A stretch of DNA of 37,493 nucleotides from an uncultured Pelagibacteraceae bacterium. GTDB taxonomy: Bacteria > Pseudomonadota > Alphaproteobacteria > Pelagibacterales > Pelagibacteraceae. The stretch covers positions 1-37,493 of the forward strand of contig CACPPK010000010.1 of the NCBI GenBank assembly GCA_902635845.1, read 5' to 3'. Every line of letters begins with the position of its first letter. Positions within the stretch are counted from its first letter, which is position 1. A program made the position numbers and the translations under genes. This document shows positions 20,082 to 29,494 of this stretch, one piece after another. Under the pieces are notes generated by a model that saw only the letters and a list, made by a program, of their open reading frames with translations, did not search any database and had not been told where the DNA came from.

Positions 20082-20480
20082 ATGGGCAAGAAAAAGAAAA
20101 TAGACAAATCTAACGATAAAACAGTAAAGTCTGTTAACAACGGTATTAGATCAAGTGTCAGAAAGCTAAATCCAATACTAAAAAGCATTGTTGGCAAAAA
20201 AGTTGATGTTGCAATTAGAGATTTACAGTTTTCAGAAAAGAGAGTTACTAGAGATGTTAGAAAAACTATTAGTTCAGCTGTAGCTAATGCTGAAAATAAT
20301 TTTCAATACGATATTGATAAATTAATAGTAAAAGAAGCATATTGTGGAAAAAAAATAGTTATGAAAAGATTTAGACCAAGAGCCAAAGGAAGAGCGGCAC
20401 CAATATTAAAACCTTGGTCAACTGTTACAATAATATTATCAGAAGCAAAACAAATGGAGAAACATGGGGCAAAAAGTTAA
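20082..20480 (+). CDS. rplV: 50S ribosomal protein L22
   Basis: This 132-residue tunnel protein has the core pattern AVANAENNF and the hairpin loop with [14 protein letters not shown], which reaches into the exit tunnel. An N-terminal Lys-rich extension of about 20 residues ([15 protein letters not shown]) precedes the usual L22 start. The last 17 bases overlap the start of rpsC in another frame, the longest overlap in the cluster. Confidence 0.95.
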   Translation: MGKKKKIDKSNDKTVKSVNNGIRSSVRKLNPILKSIVGKKVDVAIRDLQFSEKRVTRDVRKTISSAVANAENNFQYDIDKLIVKEAYCGKKIVMKRFRPRAKGRAAPILKPWSTVTIILSEAKQMEKHGAKS

Positions 20481-21144
20481 TCCTGTAGGTTTTAGACTAG
20501 GTGTCAACAGAGGATGGGACTCTGTATGGTATGCTAAGAAAAAAGATTTTGGAAATTATTTAATCGAAGATTTTAAAATCAGAGAATATATCAAGAAAAA
20601 CGTAATAAATTCTGGTGTATCTAAGGTAATGATCGAAAGAACATCTAATAAGTGCTATGTCACAATTTATACTTCTAGACCTGGATTTGTGATTGGTAAA
20701 AAAGGAAGTGATATAGACAAAATTAAAAACAATCTCTCAAAATTAACTTCAAATGAAGTAAATCTAAACATAAAAGAGGTAAAAAAACCTGAGACAAATG
20801 CTTATTTGGTAGCAGAAAATATTGCACAGCAGCTTGTTAAAAGAATTTCTTATAGAAGAGCCATGAAAAGAGCGATGCAATCTTGTATTAGATTGGGTGC
20901 TAAAGGAATAAAAGTTTCAGTTAGTGGAAGACTTGGTGGAAATGAAATAGCAAGAACAGAGTGGTTAAGAGATGGAAGTATTCCATCACATACTTTAAGA
21001 GCTGATATAGATTATGCAGAAGCAGAGGCTCTTACAACTTACGGAATTATTGGAATTAAAGTTTGGATTTATAAAGGTGAGGTATTTGCTAGAGAATTTA
21101 GTCAAGAGACTAACAAGGTAACACCAAAGGAAGGTAAACAATAA
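20464..21144 (+). CDS. rpsC: 30S ribosomal protein S3
   Basis: This 226-residue protein lies at the mRNA entry channel. It starts [13 protein letters not shown], the conserved S3 N-terminus, which fixes the start inside rplV. The KH domain carries [12 protein letters not shown], with the GxxG loop. The C-terminal domain shows the S3 signature [12 protein letters not shown]. Its stop overlaps rplP. Confidence 0.97.
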   Translation: MGQKVNPVGFRLGVNRGWDSVWYAKKKDFGNYLIEDFKIREYIKKNVINSGVSKVMIERTSNKCYVTIYTSRPGFVIGKKGSDIDKIKNNLSKLTSNEVNLNIKEVKKPETNAYLVAENIAQQLVKRISYRRAMKRAMQSCIRLGAKGIKVSVSGRLGGNEIARTEWLRDGSIPSHTLRADIDYAEAEALTTYGIIGIKVWIYKGEVFAREFSQETNKVTPKEGKQ

Positions 21145-21554
21145 TGCTTCAACCAGTAAGAACAAAATGGAGAAAAGCGCACAAAGGTAGAATTCATGGT
21201 AATGCTACAAGAGCAAGCACTATTAATTATGGTGCTTATGCATTAAAAGCTTTACAGCCTGAAAGAGTTACTGGGAAACAGATTGAAGCTGCAAGAGTTG
21301 CTTTAACGAGACATATGAAAAGACAAGGAAGAGTTTGGACAAGAATATTTCCAAATATACCAGTTTCAAAAAAACCAATCGAAGTCAGAATGGGTAAAGG
21401 AAAGGGTTCACCAGAATACTTCGCATGCAGAGTAAAACCGGGAAGAATATTATTTGAAGTTGATGGTGTTTCGGAACAAATTGCAAAAGAAGCATTATAC
21501 AAAGCATCAGCAAAATTACCTATAAAGACTAAAACAATTAAGAGATTTGCATAA
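21144..21554 (+). CDS. rplP: 50S ribosomal protein L16
   Basis: This 136-residue protein helps position A-site tRNA. Signatures are [17 protein letters not shown] and [19 protein letters not shown] (about residues 65-100). Length equals that of E. coli L16. The ATG shares a base with the rpsC stop and the TAA with the rpmC start. Confidence 0.97.
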   Translation: MLQPVRTKWRKAHKGRIHGNATRASTINYGAYALKALQPERVTGKQIEAARVALTRHMKRQGRVWTRIFPNIPVSKKPIEVRMGKGKGSPEYFACRVKPGRILFEVDGVSEQIAKEALYKASAKLPIKTKTIKRFA

Positions 21555-21745
21555 TGAAAAAACAAGAAATTAAAAAATTATCAAAGGACGAAATTGTGAA
21601 GAATATTGATAAACTTAAAAAAGATCTTTTTAATTTCAGATTTCAAAAAATGAATTCACAAGTAACAAACCCAGCTAAAATTGGGGAAACTAGAAAAACA
21701 ATAGCAAGATTAAAAACAATTTTAAAAGGAAAAGCAAATGCCTAA
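21554..21745 (+). CDS. rpmC: 50S ribosomal protein L29
   Basis: This 63-residue two-helix protein lies near the tunnel exit beside L23. The second-helix motif [23 protein letters not shown] is diagnostic of L29; only its FRFQ and NPAKI core are needed to recognise it. The last eight bases overlap rpsQ. Confidence 0.93.
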   Translation: MKKQEIKKLSKDEIVKNIDKLKKDLFNFRFQKMNSQVTNPAKIGETRKTIARLKTILKGKANA

Positions 21746-21974
21746 AAAAATACTAACAGGTGTAGTTATAAGCGATAAACCAAATAAAACAGTTACTGTT
21801 ATGGTAGAACGCAAATATTCTCACCCAGTTCTAAAAAAAGTAATCAGGGTTAGAAAAAACTATAACGCTCACGATGAAAATAATAAGTTTAAAACTGGTG
21901 ACAAAGTTTCAATTATTGAGAGCAAACCCTTTTCTAAAAATAAAAAATTTCAAGTTGTGGAGAGTACAAAGTAA
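21738..21974 (+). CDS. rpsQ: 30S ribosomal protein S17
   Basis: This 78-residue OB-fold protein binds 16S rRNA early in assembly. [21 protein letters not shown] opens it and [14 protein letters not shown] closes the fold, both typical of S17. The ATG lies inside the end of rpmC. The stop shares one base with rplN. Confidence 0.95.
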   Translation: MPKKILTGVVISDKPNKTVTVMVERKYSHPVLKKVIRVRKNYNAHDENNKFKTGDKVSIIESKPFSKNKKFQVVESTK

Positions 21975-22342
21975 TGATTGGTGTTCAAACAGAATTACAA
22001 GTAGCTGATAACACTGGTGCAAAAAGAATTGAGTGCATTAAAGTTCTAGGTGGGTCAAAAAGAAGATACGCTAGCATTGGTGATACAATTGTAATTGCAG
22101 TTAAAGAGGCGATACCTAAAGGAAAAGTTAAAAAAGGATCTGTCCATAAAGCAGTAGTTGTAAGAGTTAAAAAAGGAATACATAGAAACGATGGTTCTAA
22201 AGTAAGATTTGACAATAATGCTGCTGTGTTAGTTGATGACAAAGGAGAACCAGTTGGAACAAGGATTTTTGGTCCGGTTACAAGAGAATTAAGAAGCAGA
22301 GGTCAAATGAAAATTATTTCATTGGCGCCGGAGGTTTTATAA
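21974..22342 (+). CDS. rplN: 50S ribosomal protein L14
   Basis: This 122-residue protein is at the subunit interface. It begins [18 protein letters not shown] and contains [13 protein letters not shown], both standard L14 signatures. The highly conserved length of 122 is kept. In E. coli this is the first gene of the spc operon; here the S10 and spc groups run together without a gap (S17/L14 overlap by one base). Confidence 0.97.
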   Translation: MIGVQTELQVADNTGAKRIECIKVLGGSKRRYASIGDTIVIAVKEAIPKGKVKKGSVHKAVVVRVKKGIHRNDGSKVRFDNNAAVLVDDKGEPVGTRIFGPVTRELRSRGQMKIISLAPEVL

Positions 22343-22587
22343 TGATTAAAAAAGGTTTGAAAGTAAGAGTTTTAACTGGAAAAGACAAAAAAAAAGAAGG
22401 TGAAGTTATTGAAATTGATAGAGCTAATAACAGAGCTAAAGTTAAAGAAATTAACATGGTTAAAAAACACGTAAAAACAACAAAAGAGAAAAAAGGTGGA
22501 ATTTTTCCAAAGGAAAGCTTTATTCATATTTCTAACTTAAAACTAATTGATGAAAAAGCGGCAAAGAAAAAAGAGGCTAAAAAATAA
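22342..22587 (+). CDS. rplX: 50S ribosomal protein L24
   Basis: This 81-residue assembly initiator has a KOW motif near the N-terminus ([18 protein letters not shown]). NMVKKHVK and the conserved GGIFPKE segment follow. It is shorter than the 104-residue E. coli protein, with a Lys/Ala-rich tail ([11 protein letters not shown]). It is joined to rplN and rplE by one-base overlaps. Confidence 0.94.
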   Translation: MIKKGLKVRVLTGKDKKKEGEVIEIDRANNRAKVKEINMVKKHVKTTKEKKGGIFPKESFIHISNLKLIDEKAAKKKEAKK

Positions 22588-23141
22588 TGACACCAAGATT
22601 AAAAGAAATATTCAATAAAGAAATTCAGCCAGCATTAAAAGATCAGTTTGGTTTTAAGAATATTTATATGGCTCCAAGAATTGAGAAAGTTATATTAAAT
22701 ATGGGACTTGGTTTAGATGCTTCAGACTCTAAGATTTTAAAATCATGTGAAGAAGATATGGCTAAAATTACTGGTCAAAAACCAGTAACAACAAAATTTA
22801 AAAAATCAGTTGCGAACTTTAAAACAAGAAAAGGATCAAACGCTGGTTTAAAAGTAACTTTAAGAAAAAATAGAATGTATGAATTCTTAGACAGATTAGT
22901 GAATATTGCATTACCAAGAATTAAAGATTTTAGAGGTTTGTCATCAAAAGGTTTTGACAAATTTGGTAATTATACATTTGGAATTAAAGAGCATATAATT
23001 TTTCCAGAAGTAAGCTTTGATAGAGCAGACAAAGTTAGAGGTTTAGATATAGTAATAGTTATTAAAGCAATAAATAAAGAGCATAGTTTTGCGTTACTAG
23101 AAAAAATGAATTTTCCATTTATTAAAAAAGGAGATAATTAA
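22587..23141 (+). CDS. rplE: 50S ribosomal protein L5
   Basis: This 184-residue 5S rRNA-binding protein contains the conserved KVILNMGLG segment, GQKPVTTKFKKSVANFK and, in the C-terminal half, FGIKEHIIFPE. Length is typical of bacterial L5. A GGAG ribosome site for rpsN lies within its last codons. Confidence 0.96.
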   Translation: MTPRLKEIFNKEIQPALKDQFGFKNIYMAPRIEKVILNMGLGLDASDSKILKSCEEDMAKITGQKPVTTKFKKSVANFKTRKGSNAGLKVTLRKNRMYEFLDRLVNIALPRIKDFRGLSSKGFDKFGNYTFGIKEHIIFPEVSFDRADKVRGLDIVIVIKAINKEHSFALLEKMNFPFIKKGDN

Positions 23142-23143
23142 AT

Positions 23144-23449
23144 ATGGCAAAGTTAAGCGCTGTTAATAAAAATAAAAAAAGAATTAAGCTTTCAGATAGG
23201 CTTTACAAGAAAAGACAAGCATTAAAGAAGATTGTAATGGATAAAAAGATTTCATTAGAAGAAAGATTTAAAGCGCAACAAAAATTATCTAAACTGCCAA
23301 GAAACTCTGCTAAAACAAGAGTTATGAATAGATGCGAGATTACTGGAAGACCTCATGGTGTTTACAGAAAATTAAAGATTTCAAGAATTGCATTAAGACA
23401 ATTAGGATTACAAGGAAAGATACCCGGCTTAGTTAAATCTAGCTGGTAG
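23144..23449 (+). CDS. rpsN: 30S ribosomal protein S14, zinc-independent type
   Basis: This 101-residue protein is the long form of S14 without the CxxC pairs that bind zinc in the short form. The conserved C-terminal part reads RCEITGRPHGVYRKLKISR. A good GGAG ribosome site lies upstream, within the end of rplE. Retaining only this zinc-independent form at the standard locus is usual for Alphaproteobacteria. Confidence 0.96.
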   Translation: MAKLSAVNKNKKRIKLSDRLYKKRQALKKIVMDKKISLEERFKAQQKLSKLPRNSAKTRVMNRCEITGRPHGVYRKLKISRIALRQLGLQGKIPGLVKSSW

Positions 23450-23460
23450 AAAGGAAAATT

Positions 23461-23856
23461 ATGAGTTTAAGTGACCCAATAGGAGATATGATTGCAAGAG
23501 TGAAGAACGCTCAAGCTAGAAATCATAAAAAAGTAGAATTACCTTCATCTAATTTTAAAACAAAAATTGCAGATATACTTAAAAACGAAGGTTTTATTAA
23601 AGATTTTAAAGTAAGTTCTGAAGAAAAAAAACCAATGCTATCTTTAGAACTTAAGTACCATTCAGGTAATCCAGTAATTAGTGCTTTTGAAAGAGTATCA
23701 AAACCTGGGAGAAGAATTTTTTCATCTGCTGATAGCTTACCTAAAATAAATAATGGTTTAGGAATTGCTATTGTTTCAACTCCAAAAGGAGTAATGACTG
23801 ATATAGATGCTAGAAAACAAAAAGTTGGTGGCGAAATAATTTGTAAGGTATTTTAA
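23461..23856 (+). CDS. rpsH: 30S ribosomal protein S8
   Basis: This 131-residue central-domain 16S rRNA-binding protein starts MSLSDPIGDMIARVKNAQ. It contains the conserved KPGRRIFSS turn and the C-terminal GIAIVSTPKGVMTD. A strong AAGGA ribosome site sits before the ATG. In E. coli S8 represses the spc operon at the L5 start; the tight rplX-rplE overlap here would have to contain any equivalent site. Confidence 0.97.
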   Translation: MSLSDPIGDMIARVKNAQARNHKKVELPSSNFKTKIADILKNEGFIKDFKVSSEEKKPMLSLELKYHSGNPVISAFERVSKPGRRIFSSADSLPKINNGLGIAIVSTPKGVMTDIDARKQKVGGEIICKVF

Positions 23857-24395
23857 TGTCTAAAATAGGTAAAATAAACATATCGATCCCAGAAAAAGTA
23901 AAAGTTGCTTTAGCTGGAAATATTATAAATATAGAAGGACCTCTTGGAAAAAAATCAATCAATGTTGATTTAGATATGTTTAATTTAGACATTATTGAAG
24001 GAAAAGAAATTTCCATTAAACCAAAAAAAGTAGACCAAAACTCAAAAAGACTTTGGGGCATGAATAGAAGTTTAATCAATAATGCTGTTATTGGATCTAG
24101 TACGGGATATGAAAAAACTTTAGAATTAGTTGGTGTTGGTTATAGAGCAGCTTTAAAAGGAAATCAGTTAAATTTACAGCTGGGTTATAGCCATGATATC
24201 AATTTTGATATACCAGAAGGCATTAAAATTGCTGTTGAAAAACAAACAACATTAAAAATCACAGGATCTGATAAGCAGCTAGTTGGTGAAGTAGCATCTA
24301 AAATTAAAACATTAAGAAAAATCGAACCTTACAAAGGGAAAGGTGTTCGAGAAAAAGGACAGTATGTTCTTAAAAAAGAGGGTAAGAAAAAATAA
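23856..24395 (+). CDS. rplF: 50S ribosomal protein L6
   Basis: This 179-residue two-domain protein lies near the factor-binding site. It begins [17 protein letters not shown]. The second domain contains [10 protein letters not shown], and the C-terminal signature is [15 protein letters not shown]. It has one-base overlaps with rpsH and rplR. Confidence 0.97.
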   Translation: MSKIGKINISIPEKVKVALAGNIINIEGPLGKKSINVDLDMFNLDIIEGKEISIKPKKVDQNSKRLWGMNRSLINNAVIGSSTGYEKTLELVGVGYRAALKGNQLNLQLGYSHDINFDIPEGIKIAVEKQTTLKITGSDKQLVGEVASKIKTLRKIEPYKGKGVREKGQYVLKKEGKKK

Positions 24396-24751
24396 TGAAA
24401 TTAAACACTAGTATCAGAAAAAGATTTAGAGTTAGCAATAAAGTAAAAAAAGTTGCTTCAAAAGATAGATTTAGATTAAGTATTTCTAGATCATCAAAAA
24501 ATATTTCAGCTCAAATAATTGATGACTCAAAAAATGTGACTTTATTATCAGCTTCATCTGTAGAAAAAGATCTTAAATCATCTGATAATGTTAACAAAAC
24601 TGAATTATCTAAATTGGTTGCTCAAAAATTAGCTAAAAAAGCTCAAGAGAAAAAAATTACTAAAATTTACTTTGATAGAGGTTCATATAAATATCATGGT
24701 AGAATTAAAGTTTTTGCAGAAACCTTAAGAGAAAACGGAATGGAATTTTAA
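24395..24751 (+). CDS. rplR: 50S ribosomal protein L18
   Basis: This 118-residue 5S rRNA-binding protein has a basic N-terminus, the [20 protein letters not shown] strand pair, and the conserved [21 protein letters not shown] end. Length matches the family. It is coupled to rplF and lies two bases before rpsE. Confidence 0.95.
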   Translation: MKLNTSIRKRFRVSNKVKKVASKDRFRLSISRSSKNISAQIIDDSKNVTLLSASSVEKDLKSSDNVNKTELSKLVAQKLAKKAQEKKITKIYFDRGSYKYHGRIKVFAETLRENGMEF

Positions 24752-24753
24752 TT

Positions 24754-25269
24754 ATGGAAAATTTTAAAGATAAAAAAACTGACGATATATTAGAAAAATT
24801 AGTTCATATAAATCGTATTACCAAAGTTGTTAAGGGTGGAAGAAGATTTGGATTTTCAGCTCTTGTAGTTGTTGGAAATCAAGCCGGAAAAATTGGAATA
24901 GCTCACGCAAAAGCAAAACAAGTGCCTGATGCCATTAAAAAAGCAAATGAGATGGCTAGAAGAAAACTTACTCATATACCATTAAGAGAAGGCAGAACGA
25001 TACATCATGATGTAAAGGCGAAAGATGGCTCGGGTAGAATAGTGTTAAGAGCTGCTTCAAAAGGAACTGGTATAATTGCAGGTGGTCCAGTTAGGGCAGT
25101 ATGCGAAGTTTTAGGAGTAAAAGATATTGTTGCAAAATCTATGGGAACTTCTAATGCCCACAATGTTATAAGAGCCACAATGAAAGCTTTAATGAAACAA
25201 AGTTCACCAAAACAAATATCAGCAATAAGAAATAAAAAAATTTCTGAAATAATTGAAAAAAGAGGATAA
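24754..25269 (+). CDS. rpsE: 30S ribosomal protein S5
   Basis: This 171-residue protein influences decoding fidelity and mRNA unwinding. The double-stranded RNA-binding-like domain contains [18 protein letters not shown]. The second domain includes [13 protein letters not shown] and [12 protein letters not shown]. Its stop overlaps rplO directly, so rpmD (L30), which normally sits between S5 and L15, is absent from this locus. Confidence 0.97.
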   Translation: MENFKDKKTDDILEKLVHINRITKVVKGGRRFGFSALVVVGNQAGKIGIAHAKAKQVPDAIKKANEMARRKLTHIPLREGRTIHHDVKAKDGSGRIVLRAASKGTGIIAGGPVRAVCEVLGVKDIVAKSMGTSNAHNVIRATMKALMKQSSPKQISAIRNKKISEIIEKRG

Positions 25270-25721
25270 TGATTACTTTAAATAATAGAGAAAAAATCAA
25301 TAAATCTAAAATAAGAGTTGGAAGAGGAATTGGTTCTGGAAAAGGCAAAACATCAGGAAGAGGTGTTAAAGGTCAAAAATCAAGATCTGGAGTAGCTATA
25401 AAAAGTTTTGAAGGTGGTCAAATGCCATTATACAGAAGACTTCCAAAAAGAGGTTTTAACCCAATATCAAAAGAGAGTGTCGCAATTTTAAATCTAGATA
25501 AAATTCAATCTTATATAGACAAAAAAAATATTAATCCAAAAGAAGTATTAAACTCAGAATTGTTAAAAAAACTTAAATTAATAAATAAAAACTCAAAAAA
25601 ATTAAAAATTTTAGGTTCTGGGGAAGTAAAAGATAAAATTAATATTGAAGCTGACCTAGCCTCTAAATCAGCAATAGAAAAACTAGAAAAAATTGGTGGA
25701 TCTATTCAATTAAAAAAATAG
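25269..25721 (+). CDS. rplO: 50S ribosomal protein L15
   Basis: This 150-residue late-assembly protein has the Gly-rich N-terminal segment [17 protein letters not shown] and the conserved [16 protein letters not shown] (about residues 47-62). The C-terminal globular part carries the GSGEV element and ends GGSIQLKK. It starts on the last base of rpsE and is followed after nine bases by secY, the usual order. Confidence 0.96.
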   Translation: MITLNNREKINKSKIRVGRGIGSGKGKTSGRGVKGQKSRSGVAIKSFEGGQMPLYRRLPKRGFNPISKESVAILNLDKIQSYIDKKNINPKEVLNSELLKKLKLINKNSKKLKILGSGEVKDKINIEADLASKSAIEKLEKIGGSIQLKK

Positions 25722-25730
25722 TTTGTTTAT

Positions 25731-27011
25731 ATGAGTGCATCATCATCAACAAATGATTTAAGAAATAGAATTATATTTACTATTTTAATATTAGCCGTTT
25801 ATAGATTTGGAACATTTGTACCTTTACCTGGTATAGATCCTGAACAATTGAAAATCATGATGGAAGGTAATCAAAAAGGATTGCTTGGCATGTTTAATGT
25901 TTTTGCCGGTGGCGCAGTTAGCAGAATGGCAATATTTGCATTAGGTATAATGCCTTACATTTCTTCAGCAATTATAGTTCAACTTTTGACTGGGGTTTCT
26001 GACTATTTTAAAAATCTAAAAGCTCAAGGTGAGACAGGCAGAGCTAAAATTACACAAATCACTAGATATGGAACAGTATTACTTGCAACAGTTCAAGGAT
26101 ATGGTTTATCTGTTGGTCTAGAGTCATCGGCTGACTTAGTAATTAACCCAGGAGCTTTTTTTAAAATAACTACTGTTACAACAATAGTTGCAGGAACAAT
26201 ATTTTTAATGTGGCTGGGAGAACAAATTACTCAAAGAGGTATTGGTAACGGTATATCTTTAATAATTTTTGCTGGTATTGTAGCAGAAATTCCAAGAGCT
26301 TTGGTTACAACTTTTGAATTAGGTAGAACGGGTGCTGTTTCAACATTTATGATTCTAGCTATATTTGTTCTATTAATTGTTACAATTCTTTTTGTAGTTT
26401 TTATGGAAAGAGCATTAAGAAAAATTCTTATTAATTATCCAAAAAGACAAATGGGAAACAAAATGTATGGAGGAGAGTCATCACATTTACCTTTAAAAAT
26501 AAATCAGGCTGGAGTAATTCCTGCAATTTTTGCTTCTGCACTTCTATTACTACCGGTAACATTCTCAAATTTTTCATTTTCTAATAATGAAACATTTTTA
26601 AACTTGAGCTCTTATTTTACACAAGGGCAACCCCTCTACATGTTGCTATACGCATCAGGGATAATATTTTTTACTTTTTTTTATACGTCTATAACATTCA
26701 ACCCAACAGAAACCGCTGAGAATCTTAGAAAGTATGGTGGTTTTGTGCCTGGTATTAGACCAGGTGAAAGTACTGCCATGTACATAGAAAACATCTCAAC
26801 AAAACTAACCACAATTGGAGCTCTCTATCTAACTCTTGTTTGTTTAATGCCAGAATTTTTAATTGCAAATTACCCAATACCTTTTTATTTAGGTGGTGCA
26901 TCAATTTTAATTGTTGTTGTAGTAGCTATTGATACTGTAACGCAGATACAAACAAGATTAATGAGTTCTCAATACGAACAACTGATTAAAAAAACTAAAT
27001 TTGGTAGATAA
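25731..27011 (+). CDS. secY: Preprotein translocase channel subunit SecY
   Basis: This 426-residue polytopic inner-membrane protein has about ten hydrophobic helices and forms the SecYEG channel. Recognisable parts are RFGTFVPLPGID after helix 1, the plug-region GMFNVFAGGA, MPYISSAIIVQLL (helix 2), GIGNGISLIIFAGI (helix 4) and the cytosolic loop with FVPGIRPGEST. Its TAA is followed immediately by adk. rpmJ (L36), which often follows secY, is not present. Confidence 0.97.
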   Translation: MSASSSTNDLRNRIIFTILILAVYRFGTFVPLPGIDPEQLKIMMEGNQKGLLGMFNVFAGGAVSRMAIFALGIMPYISSAIIVQLLTGVSDYFKNLKAQGETGRAKITQITRYGTVLLATVQGYGLSVGLESSADLVINPGAFFKITTVTTIVAGTIFLMWLGEQITQRGIGNGISLIIFAGIVAEIPRALVTTFELGRTGAVSTFMILAIFVLLIVTILFVVFMERALRKILINYPKRQMGNKMYGGESSHLPLKINQAGVIPAIFASALLLLPVTFSNFSFSNNETFLNLSSYFTQGQPLYMLLYASGIIFFTFFYTSITFNPTETAENLRKYGGFVPGIRPGESTAMYIENISTKLTTIGALYLTLVCLMPEFLIANYPIPFYLGGASILIVVVVAIDTVTQIQTRLMSSQYEQLIKKTKFGR

Positions 27012-27575
27012 GTGAACATAATTTTATTTGGACCACCTGGTGCTGGAAAGGGTACTCAGTCTAAATATCTTATAAAAAAATTAAACGCTTTTCAAATTTC
27101 AACTGGAGATCTTCTACGAGAAGAAATCAATAAAAATTCAGATATTGGCAAAGCTATTATTAATGATATGAATGATGGAAAATTTGTAACTGATGATATT
27201 GTTAATAAACTTATTGAAAATTTAGTTTTTGATCCCCAGAAAAAGAATAAATTAATTTTTGATGGATATCCTCGATCATTGAAACAGGCTAAAAATTTAG
27301 AGGTATTACTTAAAAATTCAAATCAAAACATAGATCTAATTTTATATCTAAATGTTAACAAAGAGATAATACTTAAAAGACTTGAGAAGAGGAAAATTAT
27401 TGAAAATAGGTCAGATGATGATGCTGATACTATAATTAGACGGTATGATATATACATGGAAACAACCCAACCAGTTCTAAACTTCTACTCAAAGAATCCA
27501 AATTTTAGGGAGATCGATGGAAGTCTTGAAATAGATGAAATAACAAGGAAAATAGACACTTTTATAAATGTTTAA
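27012..27575 (+). CDS. adk: Adenylate kinase, short-lid type
   Basis: This 187-residue enzyme catalyses reversible phosphate transfer, ATP + AMP to 2 ADP. The P-loop is GPPGAGKGTQ (7-16), followed by STGDLLREE and the AMP-site DGYPRS. The lid is short (RLEKRKIIENRSDDDADT), without the roughly 27-residue insertion or zinc cysteines of long forms. The start is GTG directly after the secY stop with no spacer, suggesting translational coupling. adk between secY and rpsM is typical of Alphaproteobacteria. Confidence 0.95.
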   Translation: MNIILFGPPGAGKGTQSKYLIKKLNAFQISTGDLLREEINKNSDIGKAIINDMNDGKFVTDDIVNKLIENLVFDPQKKNKLIFDGYPRSLKQAKNLEVLLKNSNQNIDLILYLNVNKEIILKRLEKRKIIENRSDDDADTIIRRYDIYMETTQPVLNFYSKNPNFREIDGSLEIDEITRKIDTFINV

Positions 27576-27579
27576 GACG

Positions 27580-27607
27580 TTGACTTTGACTAATCTTCTT
27601 ATATAAA
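27580..27607 (+). promoter_or_regulatory. Candidate sigma-70-type promoter for rpsM-rpsK-rpoA-rplQ
   Basis: TTGACT (27580-27585) and TATAAA (27602-27607) are 16 nt apart, each matching five of six consensus bases. A second TTGACT abuts the first (27586-27591). The pair lies in one of the few real gaps of the ribosomal run, between adk and rpsM. A start near 27614 would give a leader of under 20 nt before rpsM. Confidence 0.6.
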
Positions 27608-27630
27608 AGGCACAATTTATCACAAAAATT

Positions 27631-28014
27631 ATGGCTCGTATCGCAGGTATAAACATTCCACAGAATAAACTTGTTCACATAGGTCTAACTTATATTTATG
27701 GAATTGGAGATAAGTTTTCTAATCAAATTTGTTCATCTTTAGAAATCCCAAGAGCTAAAAGGGTAAATGAATTAACAGATGAAGAGATTTTAAGAATTAG
27801 AGAGTACATCGATCAAAACTTTAAAGTAGAAGGTGATTTAAGGAGAGATTATTCATTAAGTATTAAAAGATTAATTGATCTAGCTTGTTACAGAGGAACA
27901 AGACATAGAAAAAAATTACCTGTTAGAGGACAAAGAACTAGATGTAATGCTAGGACAAGAAAAGGAAAAGCAATCGCTATTGCTGGAAAAAAATTAACAC
28001 CAACTAAAAAATAG
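27631..28014 (+). CDS. rpsM: 30S ribosomal protein S13
   Basis: This 127-residue protein bridges the 30S head to the 50S subunit and P-site tRNA. It starts [15 protein letters not shown]. The C-terminal signature [17 protein letters not shown] (about residues 90-107) is complete, with the basic tail. No Shine-Dalgarno is evident before the ATG. It is the first gene after the candidate promoter. Confidence 0.97.
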   Translation: MARIAGINIPQNKLVHIGLTYIYGIGDKFSNQICSSLEIPRAKRVNELTDEEILRIREYIDQNFKVEGDLRRDYSLSIKRLIDLACYRGTRHRKKLPVRGQRTRCNARTRKGKAIAIAGKKLTPTKK

Positions 28015-28016
28015 TT

Positions 28017-28466
28017 ATGGCTAAAACTGATAAAGTTGAGAATAAAGATCAGAAAGTAGAAAAGTCTACTAAAAAAAGTGTAAAAAGTTCTTATTCAAAA
28101 AAGAAGAAAGTTAAGAAAAATATTTTAAATGGAATTGCTTATGTGCAATCAACATTTAATAATACCATCATCTCTATTGCTGATACAAATGGAAACGTAA
28201 TTTCATGGGCATCTGCAGGACAAAAAGGGTTTAAGGGATCAAGAAAATCAACTCCTTATGCCGCACAGATAGCAGCCGACTCTGCAGCTTCGAAAGCTCT
28301 TGAGTATGGAATGAAAACTTTATCTGTTGAAGTTAAAGGCCCTGGATCAGGAAGAGAAACAGCTTTAAGAGCATTGCAAGCTAGAGGATTTAAGATTTTG
28401 TCAATCAAAGACACTACGCCTATGCCTCATAATGGAACTAGACCACCAAAGAAAAGGAGAGTTTAA
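28017..28466 (+). CDS. rpsK: 30S ribosomal protein S11 with Lys-rich N-terminal extension
   Basis: This protein lines the platform near the E site. The S11 core begins around residue 36 ([17 protein letters not shown]) and shows [19 protein letters not shown] and a C-terminal [10 protein letters not shown]. At 149 residues it is about 20 longer than E. coli S11 (129). The excess is an N-terminal low-complexity segment rich in Lys, Ser and Asp. A later start is possible, but the ATG used here is two bases after rpsM, matching the tight spacing of the cluster. Confidence 0.95.
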   Translation: MAKTDKVENKDQKVEKSTKKSVKSSYSKKKKVKKNILNGIAYVQSTFNNTIISIADTNGNVISWASAGQKGFKGSRKSTPYAAQIAADSAASKALEYGMKTLSVEVKGPGSGRETALRALQARGFKILSIKDTTPMPHNGTRPPKKRRV

Positions 28467-29494
28467 TGGAAGTCGAAAATGTTAATGTAAAAAATTGGAA
28501 GTCATTAATCAAGCCATCTAAATTAGATGTTCAAATAAGTGACGACTTAACCCATGCAAAAATTGTAGCTGAGCCTTTAGAAAAAGGTTATGGATTAACT
28601 TTAGGGAATTCTCTAAGAAGGATTTTATTATCATCTATAAGAGGAGCTGCTGTAACATCAATTCAAATTGATGGAGTTTTACATGAATTCACTTCAATAA
28701 AAGGTGTTAGAGAAGATGTAACTGATATTGTTTTAAACGTAAAATCTTTAGCATTAAAAAGCAATTCAGAAGGTACAAAAAAATTAATTTTAGACGCAAA
28801 AGGACCTGGAGAAATTAAAGCTTCAGATATTGCTCCAGTTGCTGATGTTGAGATTTTAAATCCTGATTTAGTTATTTGTAACCTAGATGAAAATACTACT
28901 TTTCATATGGAGATGAATGTGAATACAGGTAAAGGATATGTTCCTGCAGAACTAAATAAACCTGAAGAGCCACCATTAGGCCTTATTGCTATAGACTCAC
29001 TTTATAGTCCAGTTAAAAAAGTATCATATTCAGTTAGTACAGCTAGAGAGGGTAAAGCATTAGATTATGATAAGCTAATAATGGAAGTTGAAACAAATGG
29101 ATCAATTTCTGCAGAAGATGCCGTAGCTTATTCAGCTAGAATTTTCCAAGATCAGCTTAAAATGTTTGTAAACTTTGATGAGCCAGTTGAAGCTCCTGTA
29201 AAAGAAGTTTCTACTGAACCTGAATTTAACAAAAACTTACTAAGAAAAGTAGATGAGTTAGAGTTATCAGTTAGATCAATGAACTGCTTAAAAAATGACA
29301 ATATAATTTATATCGGTGATCTAGTTCAAAAATCTGAAGGTGAAATGTTGAGAACACCTAATTTTGGAAGAAAATCATTAAATGAAATTAAAGAAGTTTT
29401 AACAGGCATGTCTCTATATTTAGGAATGGAAATTCCTAACTGGCCACCAGACAACATTGCAGAAATGTCTAAGAAATTGGAGGAAGCAATTTAA
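28466..29494 (+). CDS. rpoA: DNA-directed RNA polymerase subunit alpha
   Basis: This 342-residue subunit nucleates polymerase assembly. The N-terminal domain has the dimerisation signature [18 protein letters not shown] (about residues 42-59). The C-terminal domain, starting about residue 255, has the [15 protein letters not shown] helix-hairpin-helix region and the [14 protein letters not shown] segment that contacts UP-element DNA and activators. One-base overlaps join it to rpsK and rplQ. Confidence 0.98.
   Translation: MEVENVNVKNWKSLIKPSKLDVQISDDLTHAKIVAEPLEKGYGLTLGNSLRRILLSSIRGAAVTSIQIDGVLHEFTSIKGVREDVTDIVLNVKSLALKSNSEGTKKLILDAKGPGEIKASDIAPVADVEILNPDLVICNLDENTTFHMEMNVNTGKGYVPAELNKPEEPPLGLIAIDSLYSPVKKVSYSVSTAREGKALDYDKLIMEVETNGSISAEDAVAYSARIFQDQLKMFVNFDEPVEAPVKEVSTEPEFNKNLLRKVDELELSVRSMNCLKNDNIIYIGDLVQKSEGEMLRTPNFGRKSLNEIKEVLTGMSLYLGMEIPNWPPDNIAEMSKKLEEAI

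Noticed and set aside
21236..21565. 109-codon open frame antisense to rplP
   Set aside because: It is fully covered by a highly conserved ribosomal gene, and its sequence resembles no known family.
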